Below are positions 1 through 13,575 of a stretch of 64,000 nucleotides of DNA, in pieces. The notes beneath the pieces are model-generated. The model made no database searches. It had not been told where the DNA came from and saw nothing but the letters and a program-made list of their open reading frames with translations. How positions within the stretch are numbered: position 1 is the first letter of the stretch; each line of letters begins with the position of its first letter. A program made the position numbers and the translations under genes. Origin of the DNA: Piper betle (lineage: Eukaryota > Streptophyta > Magnoliopsida > Piperales > Piperaceae); assembly GCA_033002965.1 (NCBI GenBank), contig JAURVB010012350.1, positions 57,930 through 121,929 of the forward strand, read 5' to 3'.

Positions 1-132
1 AGGAGGATGCTCAAGGAAGAAAGAAAAATGTGGGAGTATAATAGACATAAGGATGTCGCCCCCTTCTTTATACAAACCCTAGTGTCGTCTCTCTCTCTCT
101 CTTCTTTTTGTTACCCACTTTTTTTTCTGTGT
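1..132. other. Unassigned left edge with CT microsatellite
   Basis: No coding or element signature is visible. A (TC)n run lies at about 87-103. Similarity to the LTR family found again at 62652 begins near position 133, so this stretch is either the truncated LTR start or unrelated flank. Confidence 0.4.
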
Positions 133-2872
133 TCGAACCCAACTTATGCGGATGTAATCTCGGCGTCTTAAGATGATGATATGACTCGCTATGCATGAAT
201 GAATGCATAAAACCCTAACATGATATATGGATGACATGCAAACTAATTTACACACCAATACAATTACGATAAAAATCAACAAAAATTCTGAAATAAAATA
301 AACAGAGTCTCCCTTAAATATGCAATTAGGGGCCACCCTATCAAATCAACATAAGCAAATATATATATCTATATGTCAAACAACTTCATTCACACAAAAT
401 CTAATCTACTGTATACTCATTCTGATGCTTGGGTCTCAACCCACTTGTGCAGTCTATTCACATTTCTCATCATATCATCATGTCTTAGCATTTGATCACA
501 ACATATAATCATGTCTTAGCATTTAATCACACCATTCACAATATAATAACATCATAAACAAAATGTTAACCACTCTATCGACTGACATATGTGCAAGAAA
601 CATCAATTCTCCTCCATCCAGGCTGGCACATCCAACTCCTGATTGTCACCTACATATAATATATAAACACATTAGTAACAAGCATTACTAGTCCAAAATA
701 TAACTATAACAAAGTGGCTATGAGAGCAAACTCTCATATGAAAGAAAAACATTCATGTACTTCTCGTGAACTTTCTGAAAGGCACCTACTGAGGAGCCAT
801 TGGGCTGTAGACCCAGTAGCATCCCGAACTGTCTGCTTTGTTGATGCCTCATTGGGCATTTTTCTCATTTCATTTTTCTCAGGGCCATCGAGACTACATG
901 TATATCCTAAGCGCTCTCCTTACCACCATAATTCTCTTGGCCTTGAGTACAAAGGCCGAGACTCTCAGGTAATCGCCTTTAGTAACCTTTGAACCACAAG
1001 TCCAGACGTGAGCTATACTTAACAGTACCTGTAAACCTCCACGTTCTCCGGATCTAAGGAACTCAAACGCAGAGTTGTCAGGATCCCTCAAGAATGGAAC
1101 AATCAGCTCACAAATCTAGAGCCCGCTTTTGACTGTCACAACATCTGCTCATGGTACGTGCAAGTCGGTTTCTTCATCTCTTGTCTCACTGAAAACTCAA
1201 TAAAATTATATATATAGGCTTGAGAAGGGATTTATATAATAGGCCCAAAGGTAACTTGTGGTGGATCTTGTTTTTGAAATCATCCTCGAGGGTATATTAA
1301 TCTGAAAACTGTTCGGCTAAATGGCCCGAGTTAAGTGAGATCCGATAAAATGCCATTTAACCTGTTCTACAAATAATAAAATAAACATATAATAGAAGAG
1401 AGTGTAAAATAGAGACGAGTCCTAAACAGACATGGTAGAAGCTCCAAGCGTGTCCTCGCAACTAGGCGGCTACTCCTACTCCATACCTACACATCAAATC
1501 TAGAAGCTAACACCCGCTAACTGAATGATGCATCAACTCGTCACGAACATTACACACCACACAATCAAACAACACCCATCAACAGTTAAATAATCATAAA
1601 TGTGAAAGTAATTCTAACTCATCCTATTCATACCAATTTTATTGTGTTTTTCTAAGTTACATCGAACTCAATTAGCATGTGCAGACTTAATTTACCTCAT
1701 TAGATCACTTACCATTCTTTCCCAATTAATCAAATCATGTCACTTATCACTTCATTCATAGTTAGACATTAGTCATGACAATTAATCAATCCTAGCATGT
1801 TGTGCTACAATCACCAATTTTAAATAATTAACTCGAAGGTAATTATAGCTCTCGTCGTCGACAATCGGTGACGGCTAGGGTTTTGTCGTGCATCTCAAAA
1901 CTTGAATTTGGCGCTCGTTTGCATCCAAAGATCAATCAGGTTCGATTGGATGAGCTTCGCGAAAGATCCAGCAAATTCCAGTGAATCTGGTTTTCCGGCA
2001 AGTTCCAGTGGTTTTATGGCAAGTTTCAGTGGTTTTTCGACAAGAGTCACCGGTGGCATCTACTGCAGATAGCAGTGGCATCTACTGGCAGGATAGCAGT
2101 TAGCCAAAAATGGCTAAAACAGAGGCAGCGGTGGTGGGTGAAGAAATCCGGCCAATGTGGGTGGCACTGGGCTCCACTCCAGTTGGGGAGGGTCGTGGGT
2201 TGGTCAAAGGTGTCGAGGCAACCACTAGATTGAGCGGCGATAGTTGCCGCCGACATGATCGGCAATGGAAGTACAACGCAAGGGCGCAGCTTCCTAGCAT
2301 TGTCGAGGCTGGACGATGGCCGGGGAAGCTCCTAATGGCACGGCAATGCCACGGCGGGGCTTGGTGGCAACGGTCGACAACAGGAAAGCGTCGGCATGGG
2401 CGGCGGTGTCGAGCATAGAGGGTCGTGGCAATGTTGTAAATAAGACTTGATTTAACTCTGTCTCGAGTTAAGAATAATAACCAACTCGTAATAAATCCAA
2501 AAAAATAGAGGAAAAATCCCATAAATATATTACATGCCACAACATCACAATAACATGCTTCTATAACTATTAACCCACTAAACTGCCCATAATGCGTCCT
2601 GACGAGGTAAACGACCTAAAGCTAATTCTACGATCCACTATATATAAAAATAAAAAATAACTAGCATACTCTCATATATTCTGATAACTCATTATTTTTT
2701 GCTATGTTGATGACATTATCATCATATACTAGGGTACGCATGACACTCATAGCTCATGCAGATGACCGGTGTTGGCTCAGTACACTTGTTCTGAAACCAA
2801 CTCGACTCAAAAATAAATGTCGAACCGACCGGTTCTTAATATAAAACACTGACTTGAATCATGGGTTTTACA
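133..2872 (-). mobile_element. Long LTR, copy 1 of the TGTAACACCCC family (left end truncated)
   Basis: From about 133 the sequence runs parallel to 62720 onward (shared CTCGGCGTCTTAAGATGA block, the GGGGCCACCCT block and the TCTCATATGAAAGAAAA block), so this is a repeat copy. It ends in TTTTACA at 2872. The next bases, read on the minus strand, are a GAGGACAAAATTTTTATAAG stretch and a purine-rich GGAGGGAAGAT tract, which is the usual end of a Tekay/Del-type internal region followed by an LTR starting TGTAAA. I therefore orient the element on the minus strand and take this as its 3' LTR. No protein is encoded. A GC-rich module inside (2050-2510) is described separately. The exact left boundary is unknown. 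Confidence 0.65.
2050..2510 (-). repeat. GC-rich LTR module shared, inverted, with element B LTRs
   Basis: The reverse complement of this stretch aligns by eye with 50586-51030 and 58285-58760 in the two LTRs of element B. Landmarks in order are a TTTATTAC.AGTTGG block, an ATTTACA..TTGCCAC block, a GTGGTTGCCTCGACACC block and a TTCTTCACCCA block. Because both host elements are minus-oriented, the module has opposite polarity in the two LTR families. The reading frames across it are by-products of high GC and show no recognisable domain. Confidence 0.7.
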
Positions 2873-4183
2873 ATCTTCCCTCCTTATAAAAATTTTGTCC
2901 TCAAAATTTTAACACAAGGAGGTTCTACTAAAACTGATACACAACAGTTATATCCTCTACTACCTCAATAGTCGTATACATCTTCACTGACTATAGTGGC
3001 ACCAACATGGCGATGTTCTGCTTGTGATGCTGTCAATATCAAAACTTATTGATTCTATACTTCCTATGCCTGTTCTGACATTATCATCATCCTTCTCCTT
3101 CGTTCTGATTCCTACTACTAACTCGGCGGGAAAGCCTAGCTCACCCTAAGGGCCTACTGGGTTGGTCAAGCAGATACTCTAGAGTATCGCAAGGTGCTAG
3201 TCTAGGTTATATCTAGAAAAACTACATCGAGGGAAAGGCCCACCTACTAGCATCTACTAATATCTCTCTGAATCTCATCTATGTGAAAGTCAACTACATG
3301 TACTCTTAGGAAACTCTATTCCTTGTCTTACAACCATCCTAAGGTGTGCTATGAGTCTCTTGTTAGGTACGAGTGTATAGGCTAATAGTTGCATGGCTCA
3401 CTGTGGCCAGTCTAAATCCAACTCTCAGGTGTCTGTGTATAAGGAACTAGATTGCTCACTGGGTCCTAGTTGACTCGGTCTTGAGTCAAGTATCTCACTC
3501 TGTTCTATAAGAGAACCAGGATAGCTGCTATGACTCTAATGTATACTATGGCTCTGGTGGCTATCTATACAACCACTAACTATTATTGAAAGGAGATCTC
3601 TAGGATGGAATAGAGGCAAGAACACCTGTACATACACAACGTGTCTTAAGGAGTATGATAACATACTCCGGTGTCTAGCATGCACTTTGGTCAATGTATA
3701 CTCATCTCAATCTTCTGGCTAACTAATAGTAAAACAAATATATTTAGAGGGGTGGGTAGAAATTCTCAAGTGAAAACTCTATTCTGTCTAACATCTTTGA
3801 TTATAGGAAAGGAGACTAAATCTCATAAAAATCTTGTCCCACTACTCATGAACTCTCAATAAGTGATATCTCGCCCTCACATGTCATATCTAATGCTAGG
3901 TAAATGGGGAATCCACTAGGCTAAGAAAAACTTGCCACATAGGTATGTCACTCTAATCTATGGTAAGGTCGAGGTATCATGTAAATGGCAGGGGAGATGA
4001 AATCCCTATGTAGCGTATTGGGTAGCCAAAATATTGGTAGATCTATGGACTTGTCTCTAAGGTCACCAAAATTTACTATGGAAAGATGATGTTGTGCTCT
4101 GGTCTTCTGAAATCTGGAGTAGTTGTTCCTGTAAGCACTACTTGGTTCTCAATAGCAATCACTGATTTGGCCTTGGCAGATTG
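2873..4183 (-). other. Non-coding internal region, copy 1, between LTRs
   Basis: About 1.3 kb with no gag or pol similarity in any frame. It matches 7594 onward: the 'CTA.GG..TACTGGGTTGGTCAAGCAG' region near 3150 has its counterpart near 7940, and the 'TTGGGTAGCC..GGACTTGTCTCTAAGG' region near 4020 has its counterpart near 8810. Two matched internals of this kind between related LTRs suggest a non-autonomous, LARD-like element. An expected primer-binding site next to 4184 (reverse complement of TGGTATCAGAGC) is not visible. Confidence 0.5.
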
Positions 4184-7100
4184 TGTAACACCCCATTTCG
4201 GCTCACCCGTGAACCGACCCGGAAATGTCACCGGCGACCGAACCGTTCGCTAATCTACTCGATTCGGTTAAGCCAACCAGGATCTACTCTCGACGTTTCA
4301 AGATGGAGATGCAAATGTGAAATGCATGAATGGGAACAATTGGGTTCTAACGCGGTCCTACATGCATGCTATGATGTACAAGCAAAATAAGACAAAACAA
4401 CAAATGCGAAACCAAAAGAAAATATATACTATTTTATAAAAATACGATAACACATAATAATCTACCATGACATACAATCATTATCTCATTCATTTTTACC
4501 TGAGCCGAGTCTGAACTCCAAGGCTCCCTACTCATTCATATTTATCAGTTCGTTTCATAACAAGTAATTCACTCAAGCAAACACATCAAAATTATCATTC
4601 ACGTAGCAATAACACACCGTCATTATAGATTACACGCGGCAGGTACATGTGTGCGCGGTTCCGTGCTGCTCCTCCGCAGTCCCGACAGCTTTCATCGCTC
4701 GCATTTCTCACCTACATATATATAGAAAAACTGTCAGTAACGAGTGTTACCGGCCCGGAAAATAACTAATATCAATCTGGCACAGGAGAGCAAACTCTCC
4801 TGTTGAAAGAAAACCATATACTTCCTCAAGAACTCTCATCAGGGCACATACGGGAGCCGTCGCCCTCGGGTCGACAGCGTCCCCCTATCTTTCACATTCT
4901 CATGCCTCGACCATTTCTCTATTGCTTCTCACGTCAAATCTCACTAGTGTAGTCCATACATATATCCGTACTACTCATTCTCTTATTTGTGAAATCAATA
5001 AAAATGCATGTACTTATATCATAGGCTTAGGGGAAGAGGCTTGTATCAAAAATTTTTGGAGCTTAAGTTTGAAAACCAACAAGGGATCTCTTCCTTGTAG
5101 TTTTATTAAACATGTGTAGAAAACACAGCTAAATGGTCCGACATCGGAGGGATCCAATAAAACACCATTGATGCAGCCCTACGTATAAAACACGAATAAC
5201 TCAACATGCAAGGAGTTAAGTAGAGAGGGAGAGTCCTACGGACCTGTGGTGCAAGTTCCACGTGTATCTACACATCTACGACGAGCTCGGACTCCGAAAC
5301 TTACATTGGAACCCACTACTAAGTAAAATACTAACATCTCTATATGATGCATGCTTATTGTATGTGCTTATATTATCAATACATCCTAATAAAGAAAATA
5401 GTGCTAACACACCTATAACTAAATATGCGGGAAGAAAATCGAGATATAATAATAATAAATAATAAATAAATGAATAAACAAGAAAATGCACCAATAGATA
5501 ATTAGATAAATAATAAATACATAAAGAAGAATAATACTCTAATCATAAAATAATAATATAATTATACTATATAAATATATGGGTAAACAAGAGTAAATAT
5601 CAATATATACTCGTGTTAGTAAACATATAAACAAATAAATTAATTTATAATAATTTAATAAATAAATAAATAAATAATTAGTTAATACTCATTAATCATG
5701 AATATTTATAATATCATAATCATATAATACAAGAATACATAATTAAATATGAATAAATAATAACATACACATAACGAACAAATAAATAAACAAATAAATA
5801 TATAAATATATAAATAAATAAATATATACAATTTAGCAATTATAATAAAACTAATATTTATAAGTAAATATAATAATAATAATAACAAATAATCATGTAA
5901 ACATTCATCATATATGATAAACATATAAATAAAAATAAATAAATAACAATGAATAAATACATAAATAAATATAACGTTAAATAAAGAAAAATAATCATAA
6001 TATCCAATCATGCCAAATCATGTGAATATGTATTACACCTAACATAGAGATTCTCAAATTACCGAAAACGGTGAAAGAATCGACAAAAACGGTCAAAAAA
6101 TGAGCTGAATTGGACCGAATTGAGGTGAACCAAACCAAGTTGAATGGGTTGAATCAATCCGATCTAGGTTAATTGGAAGATGGGCTGGGTTGGCTGGGCG
6201 GACCTGAATTGGACGGGCGGACTCGGACATGGGATGGTGAACAAAATTCGGCAGGCAGACACGGTCGCGGGCAGGCAGACCACGGACCTGGCAAACAGTT
6301 GAACGGGGGCTGTTGGTGCCCGTCATCGGAAAAGGCCAATGATTGCGTGACTGGGATCGCCGCCAACTGGGATCAGCAGGGGGCGTAAATTTGGAGCTGC
6401 TAGTGGTGACAATCGGTGGAGTCCGGCCACGGGCTAGCCGGAAAATATCAAGAAAGGGGTGGATCGCCGCCGGGTGGGTGCTGTGACATAGCCGGTTGCA
6501 ATAGCGGCCATGGTAGTGGTCATGTGTGGTCTTAAAATATCGGCCTCGACAAGATGAACCAATCTGGGCTGACTTTTGGTGGTGTCCGCCCGGTAAACGG
6601 CCAGAAATGACCAAAAATGCCGTGGTAAGTGTGCATATCACTAGCGGTGATTACGGACATGGTAGAGGTCTATGTGGGTCCCAAACAGTAGATCTTGGTG
6701 AGGGAAGCTGTCGGGGTGGTTGGCTTTGCCGGTGGACACTCTCCAGCGCTAGAAAAATGGCTGAACGGGTTATGGCGGCGGTGAAACCTGATAGGAAAAA
6801 TGCCATCTGCGGCAGTGACTGCCTAGACCAAAAATGTTGTCGGTACGGATTAATAGCTGGCCACGAGGTGGTCACGGCTGTACTGATCCGGTGGCCATGG
6901 GTGAGGTGGAAAGTTGCCTGCGGTGAGCCAAACTGGAGGTGGCGCTATGGGTGTAAAGTTATGAAAATGTGGGAAGGTCGCTGAAAAGAAGTGAATGTTA
7001 GGGTTGACATGGATGGCTTAGATCTTGCCCCATGGCACAATCTGAACGTCCACCAATTTTTAGTCTAGTAGGACTGACCTATGGGTATATACAATATACA

Positions 7101-7593
7101 TATGGATGGAAAGCTCGGATTAAGACCATCTAAAGTTCATACTGACTCGATTCTTAAAAGTGACTCTATAGGCAGGAATTGAGGTAGGAAGATTAAATGG
7201 GCCTCAAACCCTCCACTCAATTAAGCTGGGCCCACAGGGGCACAATTGAGTGATCTGAAATTCCTATGCTGAATGCAAATGAAATACACAGAAAATCCCA
7301 AACGGATCCATAACACTGCAACAACCTAGATCTAGGCCTAAAATCTTAGCTAACTCATAAAAATCATATGCATACCTCATGTATTCACTGATAACTCATG
7401 CTCCACTGTATCACAACTGAAACTATCTTATGCATGTCGGACATACTTAGCCTCCATAACAAGCTCATATGACCATCTATCCCTCATACTCATATTCTTA
7501 AAATTATTGTGGCTCGAGCTTGCTCGAACGACTCAAGACTAATCGGGCAAACTACAAGCGGGTAAAACCCTTACCCGAAGTTGAGGTTTTACA
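4184..7593 (-). mobile_element. Long LTR, copy 2 of the TGTAACACCCC family (3.4 kb)
   Basis: It begins TGTAACACCCC at 4184 and ends GGTTTTACA at 7593, with TG...CA termini. Blocks shared with copy 3 include 'GAAGAGGCTTGTATCA', 'AACAAGGGATCTC.TCCTTG', 'TTACATTGGAACCCACTACT' and the ATATGATGCATGCT block. It also holds an AT-rich tetranucleotide tract and a GC-rich stretch at 6100-6990 with long accidental frames. The flanks 'gattg' and 'acctc' are not a target duplication, as expected for a middle LTR joining two internal regions. The sequence after 7593 again looks like a minus-strand PPT side. Confidence 0.75.
5440..6010. repeat. AT-rich AATAAATA-type simple repeat tract in LTR copy 2
   Basis: Dense TAAATAAATA, AATAATAAT and ATATAAATA runs. 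The same tract occurs at the corresponding place in LTR copy 3 (about 10470-11030), so it belongs to the LTR and was not added later. Confidence 0.8.
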
Positions 7594-9550
7594 ACCTCTC
7601 ATTCTTATAAAAATTCCGACCTTAGAATTTCTCTCAGCAAATACAGTTGGAGAATTGAACTGAAGATGTCATCTCTTTGGCCATTTGGTAGCTCTCCCTC
7701 GAAAGCTAGCTTGCACATGGCCCAAAAGGACCAATATGATGCTAGAACTCTAAACACTGACGAAGCTCGCTAGCTCTTTAATAATCTGGCTGGACAAACT
7801 ACACATGATCGAATCATCTGGTGAAACATGTCATACATGCTAGAATAATTTGGGCGGACTAACTCCTAGGGTCACTGCAAACTACGGGGACATCAATGCA
7901 ATGACATATGTGGGAAAAACCTAGGTTCACCCCTAAGGGTGTAGTGGGTGGTCAAGCAGGTACTCTAAGGTACTACAAGGTACTAGTCAGAACTACAATA
8001 GGAAAAACTATATCAGTGTGAAGTATGCAACCTAACATCTACCCATGTCTCCCTGATCCTCCTCAATGAGATAGGTAAACTATGTGTACTCTCATGGCAC
8101 TCTGCTCCAGGTCATATGGCTATACTAGGTGTCCTGCGGATCCTGCTAGCATATGGTTGACTCTGGTACTAAATAAGGGTACATGCTAATGGGCTGCATG
8201 GTTTACTGTCGCCAGTCTAAGTCAAACACTCAGGTGTCCCTATAAGAGGAACTAAATTGCTCACCAAGTCTTAGCTAACTGAGTCCCAAGTCAAATATCT
8301 CCCTCTGTTTTATAATGGAACAAGGACAGCTGCTATGACTCTACTGTGTGCTATGGCTCTCGCAACTATCTACATAACTACTAACTACTATTGAAGTGGG
8401 CTCTCTGTGATGGAATGAAGGCGAGAATACATGTATATGTATACCGTGTCTTAAGGAGTATGAAAACATACTTTGCATGGAATTGTAGGATCTGCATCTG
8501 GTCAATGGCATGTGCGTTGGTTAATGTTTGCTCATCTCAACCATCTGATAAATAGATAATAGGACTGATATATCTAGAAGGGTGAGTGTGAAAATACTTA
8601 GGTAGAGGCTTGACTCTGTCTAACACCTCTGATCACATGACAAGTGAATTGTCACACTGCTCTATGACTCTAATTATGAAGTGTCTCATCCTCACATAGT
8701 CTAGCATTGGGGATGCAGGGAGAGTGCACTAAGCTGATAAAATCTACTAGGTATGTAATGAGGGTCTCTGTTTGAATCATAATGGGGTAATAAAAATCTG
8801 TATAGGATATTGGGTGGCTCAAACAAATGGGTAGGTCCATGGATATGTCTCTAAGATTATCACGATTAGACTCCGCCACAAGTGGCCAACCTATGGAACA
8901 GCTAATCAATGACGAGTCTAAGAGACGGCCCCTAAGTAGCTCTACTTCAGTCGACTAACAGTAGGCATGTGTTTCTCGATACCGAACTAGTCACGCACTT
9001 CTAAACGGATGGGGTTCAATGAACCAAAGAACCACTATCTCTCCTCGAGTCTACGGCGACTCATAGTGAGGTTTGACATGTATCTCATCCGTTCTTCGTG
9101 GTGTGTGACATGCCATCCCATACCGATTTGTATCATTCATCTTGACTCACATGACTACTGCCGCTGTGGTAGACTCTCAAGCAAAGTCATAAGTCAAAAT
9201 GAGCATACACCTGCGTCCCTTCATCTGGTCAATATGATCTGGTCTGACTGAAGACCCTATTTTTGTCGCTCCCAAGCTTGGGTGAAGTTGCCCTATCCAA
9301 ACTAGTCTGCCATTGGCTCCTTGCAATGTAAGCCCTAAACAGTACCACAAAGGTACCTCCTATACTTGGGGTAAAGGCTAAATCTTACAGCTCAAGGAAA
9401 GGACCTAATCGTGCTGGCAAAGGACATGAATAATACTCACTCTCTCTTAAGGACCCTACCTCACTGAACCCATCATTTATACCAAAATTCTAATACGAGT
9501 CAAACACCCTCACTGGCTGTGGTCACACTGCATGTCTAACCATCTGCTAA
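7594..9550 (-). other. Non-coding internal region, copy 2
   Basis: Collinear with 2873-4183 over at least 7900-8870 and equally devoid of gag or pol similarity. Its right part (about 8950-9550) has no match to copy 1. It contains a CpG-containing stretch at 9010-9240 that I cannot assign. The right boundary with LTR copy 3 is not marked by a clear TGTAAC start, so the end given is approximate. Confidence 0.45.
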
Positions 9551-10483
9551 TATGCGTTAAAACATCAAATATAAATAAAAGCAATAAAGTAAAGAACTGC
9601 ATTGAGCTCAAGTGTGTGTAGCATTTATCCATCCTTCCACCAAAGTAGATTCAAGATTTTACAATACCTACATATATTATACGAAAATCGTCACTAACAA
9701 ATGTTACTGGTCTAAAAAATAACTAGTTGAAACTGGCAAATGGGTATTCTATTACCCACGAAAACTTACAAAACATCAGATCTGCCTCACATTAGGTGGT
9801 AAGCAAACATTCTTAAACAAGTGCTAGCTTGCTTGCACGACTCATAATCATATTCATACATACAACGCTTATGCCCTCACATCCCCCATATTACACCCGC
9901 CACGGTACTCGAGTGTAAAAAGGAATAATTAAGTTAGTACTCTCATACACGGCACTACATCAGTGTTTGAAGGAGTGCTAGTGTGGTCCATACATATCTC
10001 TGTACCACTCATTCTCTTATTTGTAAAATCTTTAAAAAAAATGCGCGTACTTATATAATAGGTTTCGGGAAGAGGCTTGTATCATATATTTCTCGAGCTT
10101 AAGTTCGAAAACCAACAAGGGATCTCATCCTTGTAGTTTTATTAAACATGTGTTAAAACTATGGCTAAATAGCCTGACATCGGAGGAATTTGATGAAACA
10201 CCGCCGATGGTGCCCTAGGGATAAAACACGATTAAACTCGACACGCAAGGAGTCAAACAGCGTGGGAGAGTCCTACAGACTTGTGGATCAAACTCTATGC
10301 ATAATTGCACATCTACGGTGAGCTCAGACTTTAAAACTTACATTGGAACCCACTACTAAGTAAAATACTAACATCTCTATATGATGCATGCTCGTGGTGT
10401 TAACAATCCGATAACGTGTGGCATGAAAATCGAGACATGTGTTAACAAACCTATAACTAAACATGTGGAATGAAAATCAAGAC

Positions 10484-10516
<33 letters not shown>

Positions 10517-12585
10517 CATGAAAATTCACTCATAGATAATTAGATAAATAATAAATGCATAAACAAGAACAATACTCTAATCATAAATTAATAATATAAT
10601 TATACTATATAAATATACGGGTGAACACAAGTAAATATCAATATGTACTTGTATTAGTAAATATATAAATAAATATATATATCATAATTTAGTAAATAAA
10701 ATCATAAAAAACAATTAGTTAATACTCATTAATTGTGAATATTAAAAATATTATAATCATACAATATAAGAATACATAGTTAAATACAAATAAATAATAA
10801 CATACACATAATGAGTAAATAAATAAGTAAAATAAATAAATAAATAAAAACAATTTAGTAAACATAATAAGACTAATATTTATAAGTATATATAATAATA
10901 ATAATAACAAATAATCATGTAAACATTCATCATATATGATAAGCATATAACTAAAAATAAATAAATATTAATGAAGAAATAAATAAATAAATAAATAAAA
11001 TGATAAATAAAGAAAAATAATAATAATATTCAATCATGCTAAATTATGTGAATATTCATTACAACTAAATAGAGGTTCTCGAATTACCGAAAACAGTGGA
11101 AGAATGGTCGAAAATAGTCTAAAAATGAGTTGAAACGGACCGAACTGAGCTAAACCAAACCGAGTCGAATAGGCTAAACCAAACCGGTCTAGGTTAACTA
11201 TAAAATGGGCTAGGTTGGCTGGGTGGACCTGAACTAAACAGGCAGACTCGGACATGGGCTGGTGGGCTGGTGGACAATATTCGGTAGGCGAACGCGGTCA
11301 CAGGATTGCGGACCACGAATCTAGCAAACGGCCGAATGTGGCGGCTGATGCCCATCTACGGAAAAGGCCAACGATGGTGCGGCTGGGATCGCCACCAGTT
11401 GGGATCAGTAGGGAGGGCCAAGGCGGAGCTTCTAGTGGTGACAATCGGCGGAGTCAGGCCACTGGCTGGCTGGAAAATAGGAAGAAAGGGGGCGGATCGC
11501 TGCCAGTGGCGATCACGGCTACGGCAGTGATTGTGGGTGGTCTCAAAATGTCGGCCTCAACAAGATAAACCAATTTGGGCTGATGGCCGATGGCTGGCCA
11601 GAAAATGGCTGGAAGTGACCAAAAATGCCATTGTGCAAGTGCGCGCCACAAGTGGTGGTCACGGCCACAATGGAGGTTGGTGTCAGTTCCAAACTATAGA
11701 TCTTGGCGAGGGCAAGCTGTCAAGGTGGTGTTCTTTGACGGGGGACAAATGCCAAAGCCAAAAAATGGCCCTGACGGGTGGTGGTGGAGGTGAAAATTGA
11801 CAACAAAAACGGCAGCACCTGGCGCCGATGGCCATCATGGGTACGAAGTGATAGCTGGCCGCGAGGTGGTTGCTATACTGATCAGGTGGCCAGGGGCGAG
11901 GCAGGAACTCGCCGGCGGTGAGCCAAAGTGGTGGCGGCACTATGAAAATGTGGGAAGGTCGCTGAAAATAAATGTGAGAATGCTAGGGTTGACGTGGACT
12001 GCTCAAATCTTGCCACATGGCACGATCTGAACATCTGACAACTAGTGCTCTAGTTGTAACCACTGATGGGTATATGCAATATACATATAGACGAAAAGCT
12101 CGGTTCGAGACTATCCTTAGTAGAAACTAACTCAAGTCCTAAAAGTGACTCTATATATAGGAATCGAGGCAAGAATGTTAAATGGGCCTCGAACCCTCAA
12201 CTCATTCAAGTTGGGCCCACAGGAGCACAATGAAGTAATCCGAAATTCCTATGCTGCATGCCAATGAAATACCTAGAAAATCCCAAATAGATGGTAAACG
12301 CTGCAATGACCTAGATCTAGGCTTAAAATCTTGGCTAACATATTAAAATCATATGAATTCCTCATGTATACATTGACAATTCATGTTCTATTGTATTATA
12401 ACTGAAACAATCATATGCATGTCAGGTAAACTCAGCCTCCATAACATGCTCATATGGTTATCTGGGCCTCATACTCATATTCTCAAAATTATTCTGACTC
12501 AAGCTTGGTCGAACAAACTTGAGACTGGCCCGAACTGGGCAAACTACAAGCGAGTAAAACCCTTACATGAAGTTGGGGTTTTACA
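9551..12585 (-). mobile_element. Long LTR, copy 3 of the TGTAACACCCC family (start unclear)
   Basis: It parallels LTR copy 2 from about 9660 ('CCTACATATAT' and 'ACAAATGTTACTGGTC' blocks) through the AT-rich tract and the GC-rich part (11200-11960) to the terminal GGGGTTTTACA at 12585. The expected TGTAACACCCC start is missing or too diverged to see. Reading frames between 11034 and 12030 are accidental: they overlap one another in several frames on both strands and match no domain. Confidence 0.65.
10470..11030. repeat. AT-rich simple repeat tract in LTR copy 3
   Basis: It includes an (AAT)n run at about 10485-10510 and many AAATAAATAA runs, in the same position within the LTR as 5440-6010. 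Confidence 0.8.
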
Positions 12586-13060
12586 TTTACAGAGGTTGAG
12601 CCATAGTCTATAAAAGTTGAGCCACATTGCCAGAAAGGACAAGCCACGAGCTTTCATGTATGATGACTTTTTATTCTTTTATTTGTGTTCTATTTTCATG
12701 ACACAATGGTTGAATTATGAAGAAAGCTATATGTGTTATGACTCAAGGCTATAGAGGTTGAGCCATAGTCAGTGGATTTAAGAATCACAAAAGTTGGACC
12801 ATAGTTTAAGTCATTAAGGTCACAAAGGTGGAACCATTGCAAATAAGTTGTAAAGGTCAATAGAGGCTGAACCATTGGTTAAGTTATTAAGCCGTAGAGG
12901 TTGGGCATAGGTGGATGTTTTCCTAAGTCTCAAAGGGTAGACTAAGGAGGATTTCTAATATGAACTAGGGCTGCAAAAGTTCAAGTATAGCAAGATTCAT
13001 GTTAATTAAGTATTTTATGTAAAGTATGTTTATGTTAATGTACTAGGACTTGCCAGTAAA
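12586..13060. repeat. Decayed repeats of an AGAGGTTGAGCCATAG motif
   Basis: The phrase 'agaggttgagccatag' and variants recur near 12591, 12618, 12754, 12795, 12830, 12868 and 12895. No coding potential and no LTR boundary is visible. Origin unknown. Confidence 0.5.
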
Positions 13061-13067
13061 TCACGTG

Positions 13068-13575
13068 GTAGTTTACTAAGTTCAGATTTATGATTATTGT
13101 TATATCGTGCAAATGTTAATGTTTAAACTCATGATATATTTATATTATGCTAACTTGTAATTTAAGGAATTGGTTGCTTCCAGAAAGTTGATTAACCATC
13201 AATTCCAAATAGTAATTTAAGTAATTAATTGGACATACAAATATGATCTAATTGTATGTGAGCACGTAAAAGTTTTAAGTAACTTTAATTTAAGCAAGCA
13301 TGTTTAAATGAATAATGTTATGTAGCTAGTAGTTAACTAAGTTTTTATGATTAATGTTATGTCTTGCGAATGTTAATGTTTAAGTTGATGATCAATGTTT
13401 ATATTATTCAAAGTAGTGTAAGCTAAGGAATTGGGCGCTTCCACAAATTTGATTAATCGTCGATTTGAAAAAAAGAATTTAAGTAATTAATTGGACATAC
13501 ATGTATGATCTAATTGTACTTAGTAAGCATGTAAAAGTTTTAAGTAAGTTTACTTTAAGCAATTATGTTTAAATG
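13068..13575. repeat. Tandem duplication, about 255-bp unit
   Basis: 13068-13328 and 13329-13575 are two diverged copies. Both carry TTTATGATTA.TGTTAT, GCGAATGTTAATGTTTAA (first copy: GCAAATGTTAATGTTTAA), GGAATTGG..GCTTCCA and AATTAATTGGACATACA in the same order. No coding content. Confidence 0.8.

Noticed and set aside
5440..6010. Centromeric satellite or matrix-attachment region
   Set aside because: The tract is simple sequence inside an LTR and repeats at the equivalent place in the next LTR copy; no satellite monomer periodicity.
6093..6984. Open frames of 152-182 codons on both strands as possible host genes
   Set aside because: They overlap each other in opposite directions in a GC-rich LTR segment, recur only as accidental frames in LTR copy 3, and show no domain.
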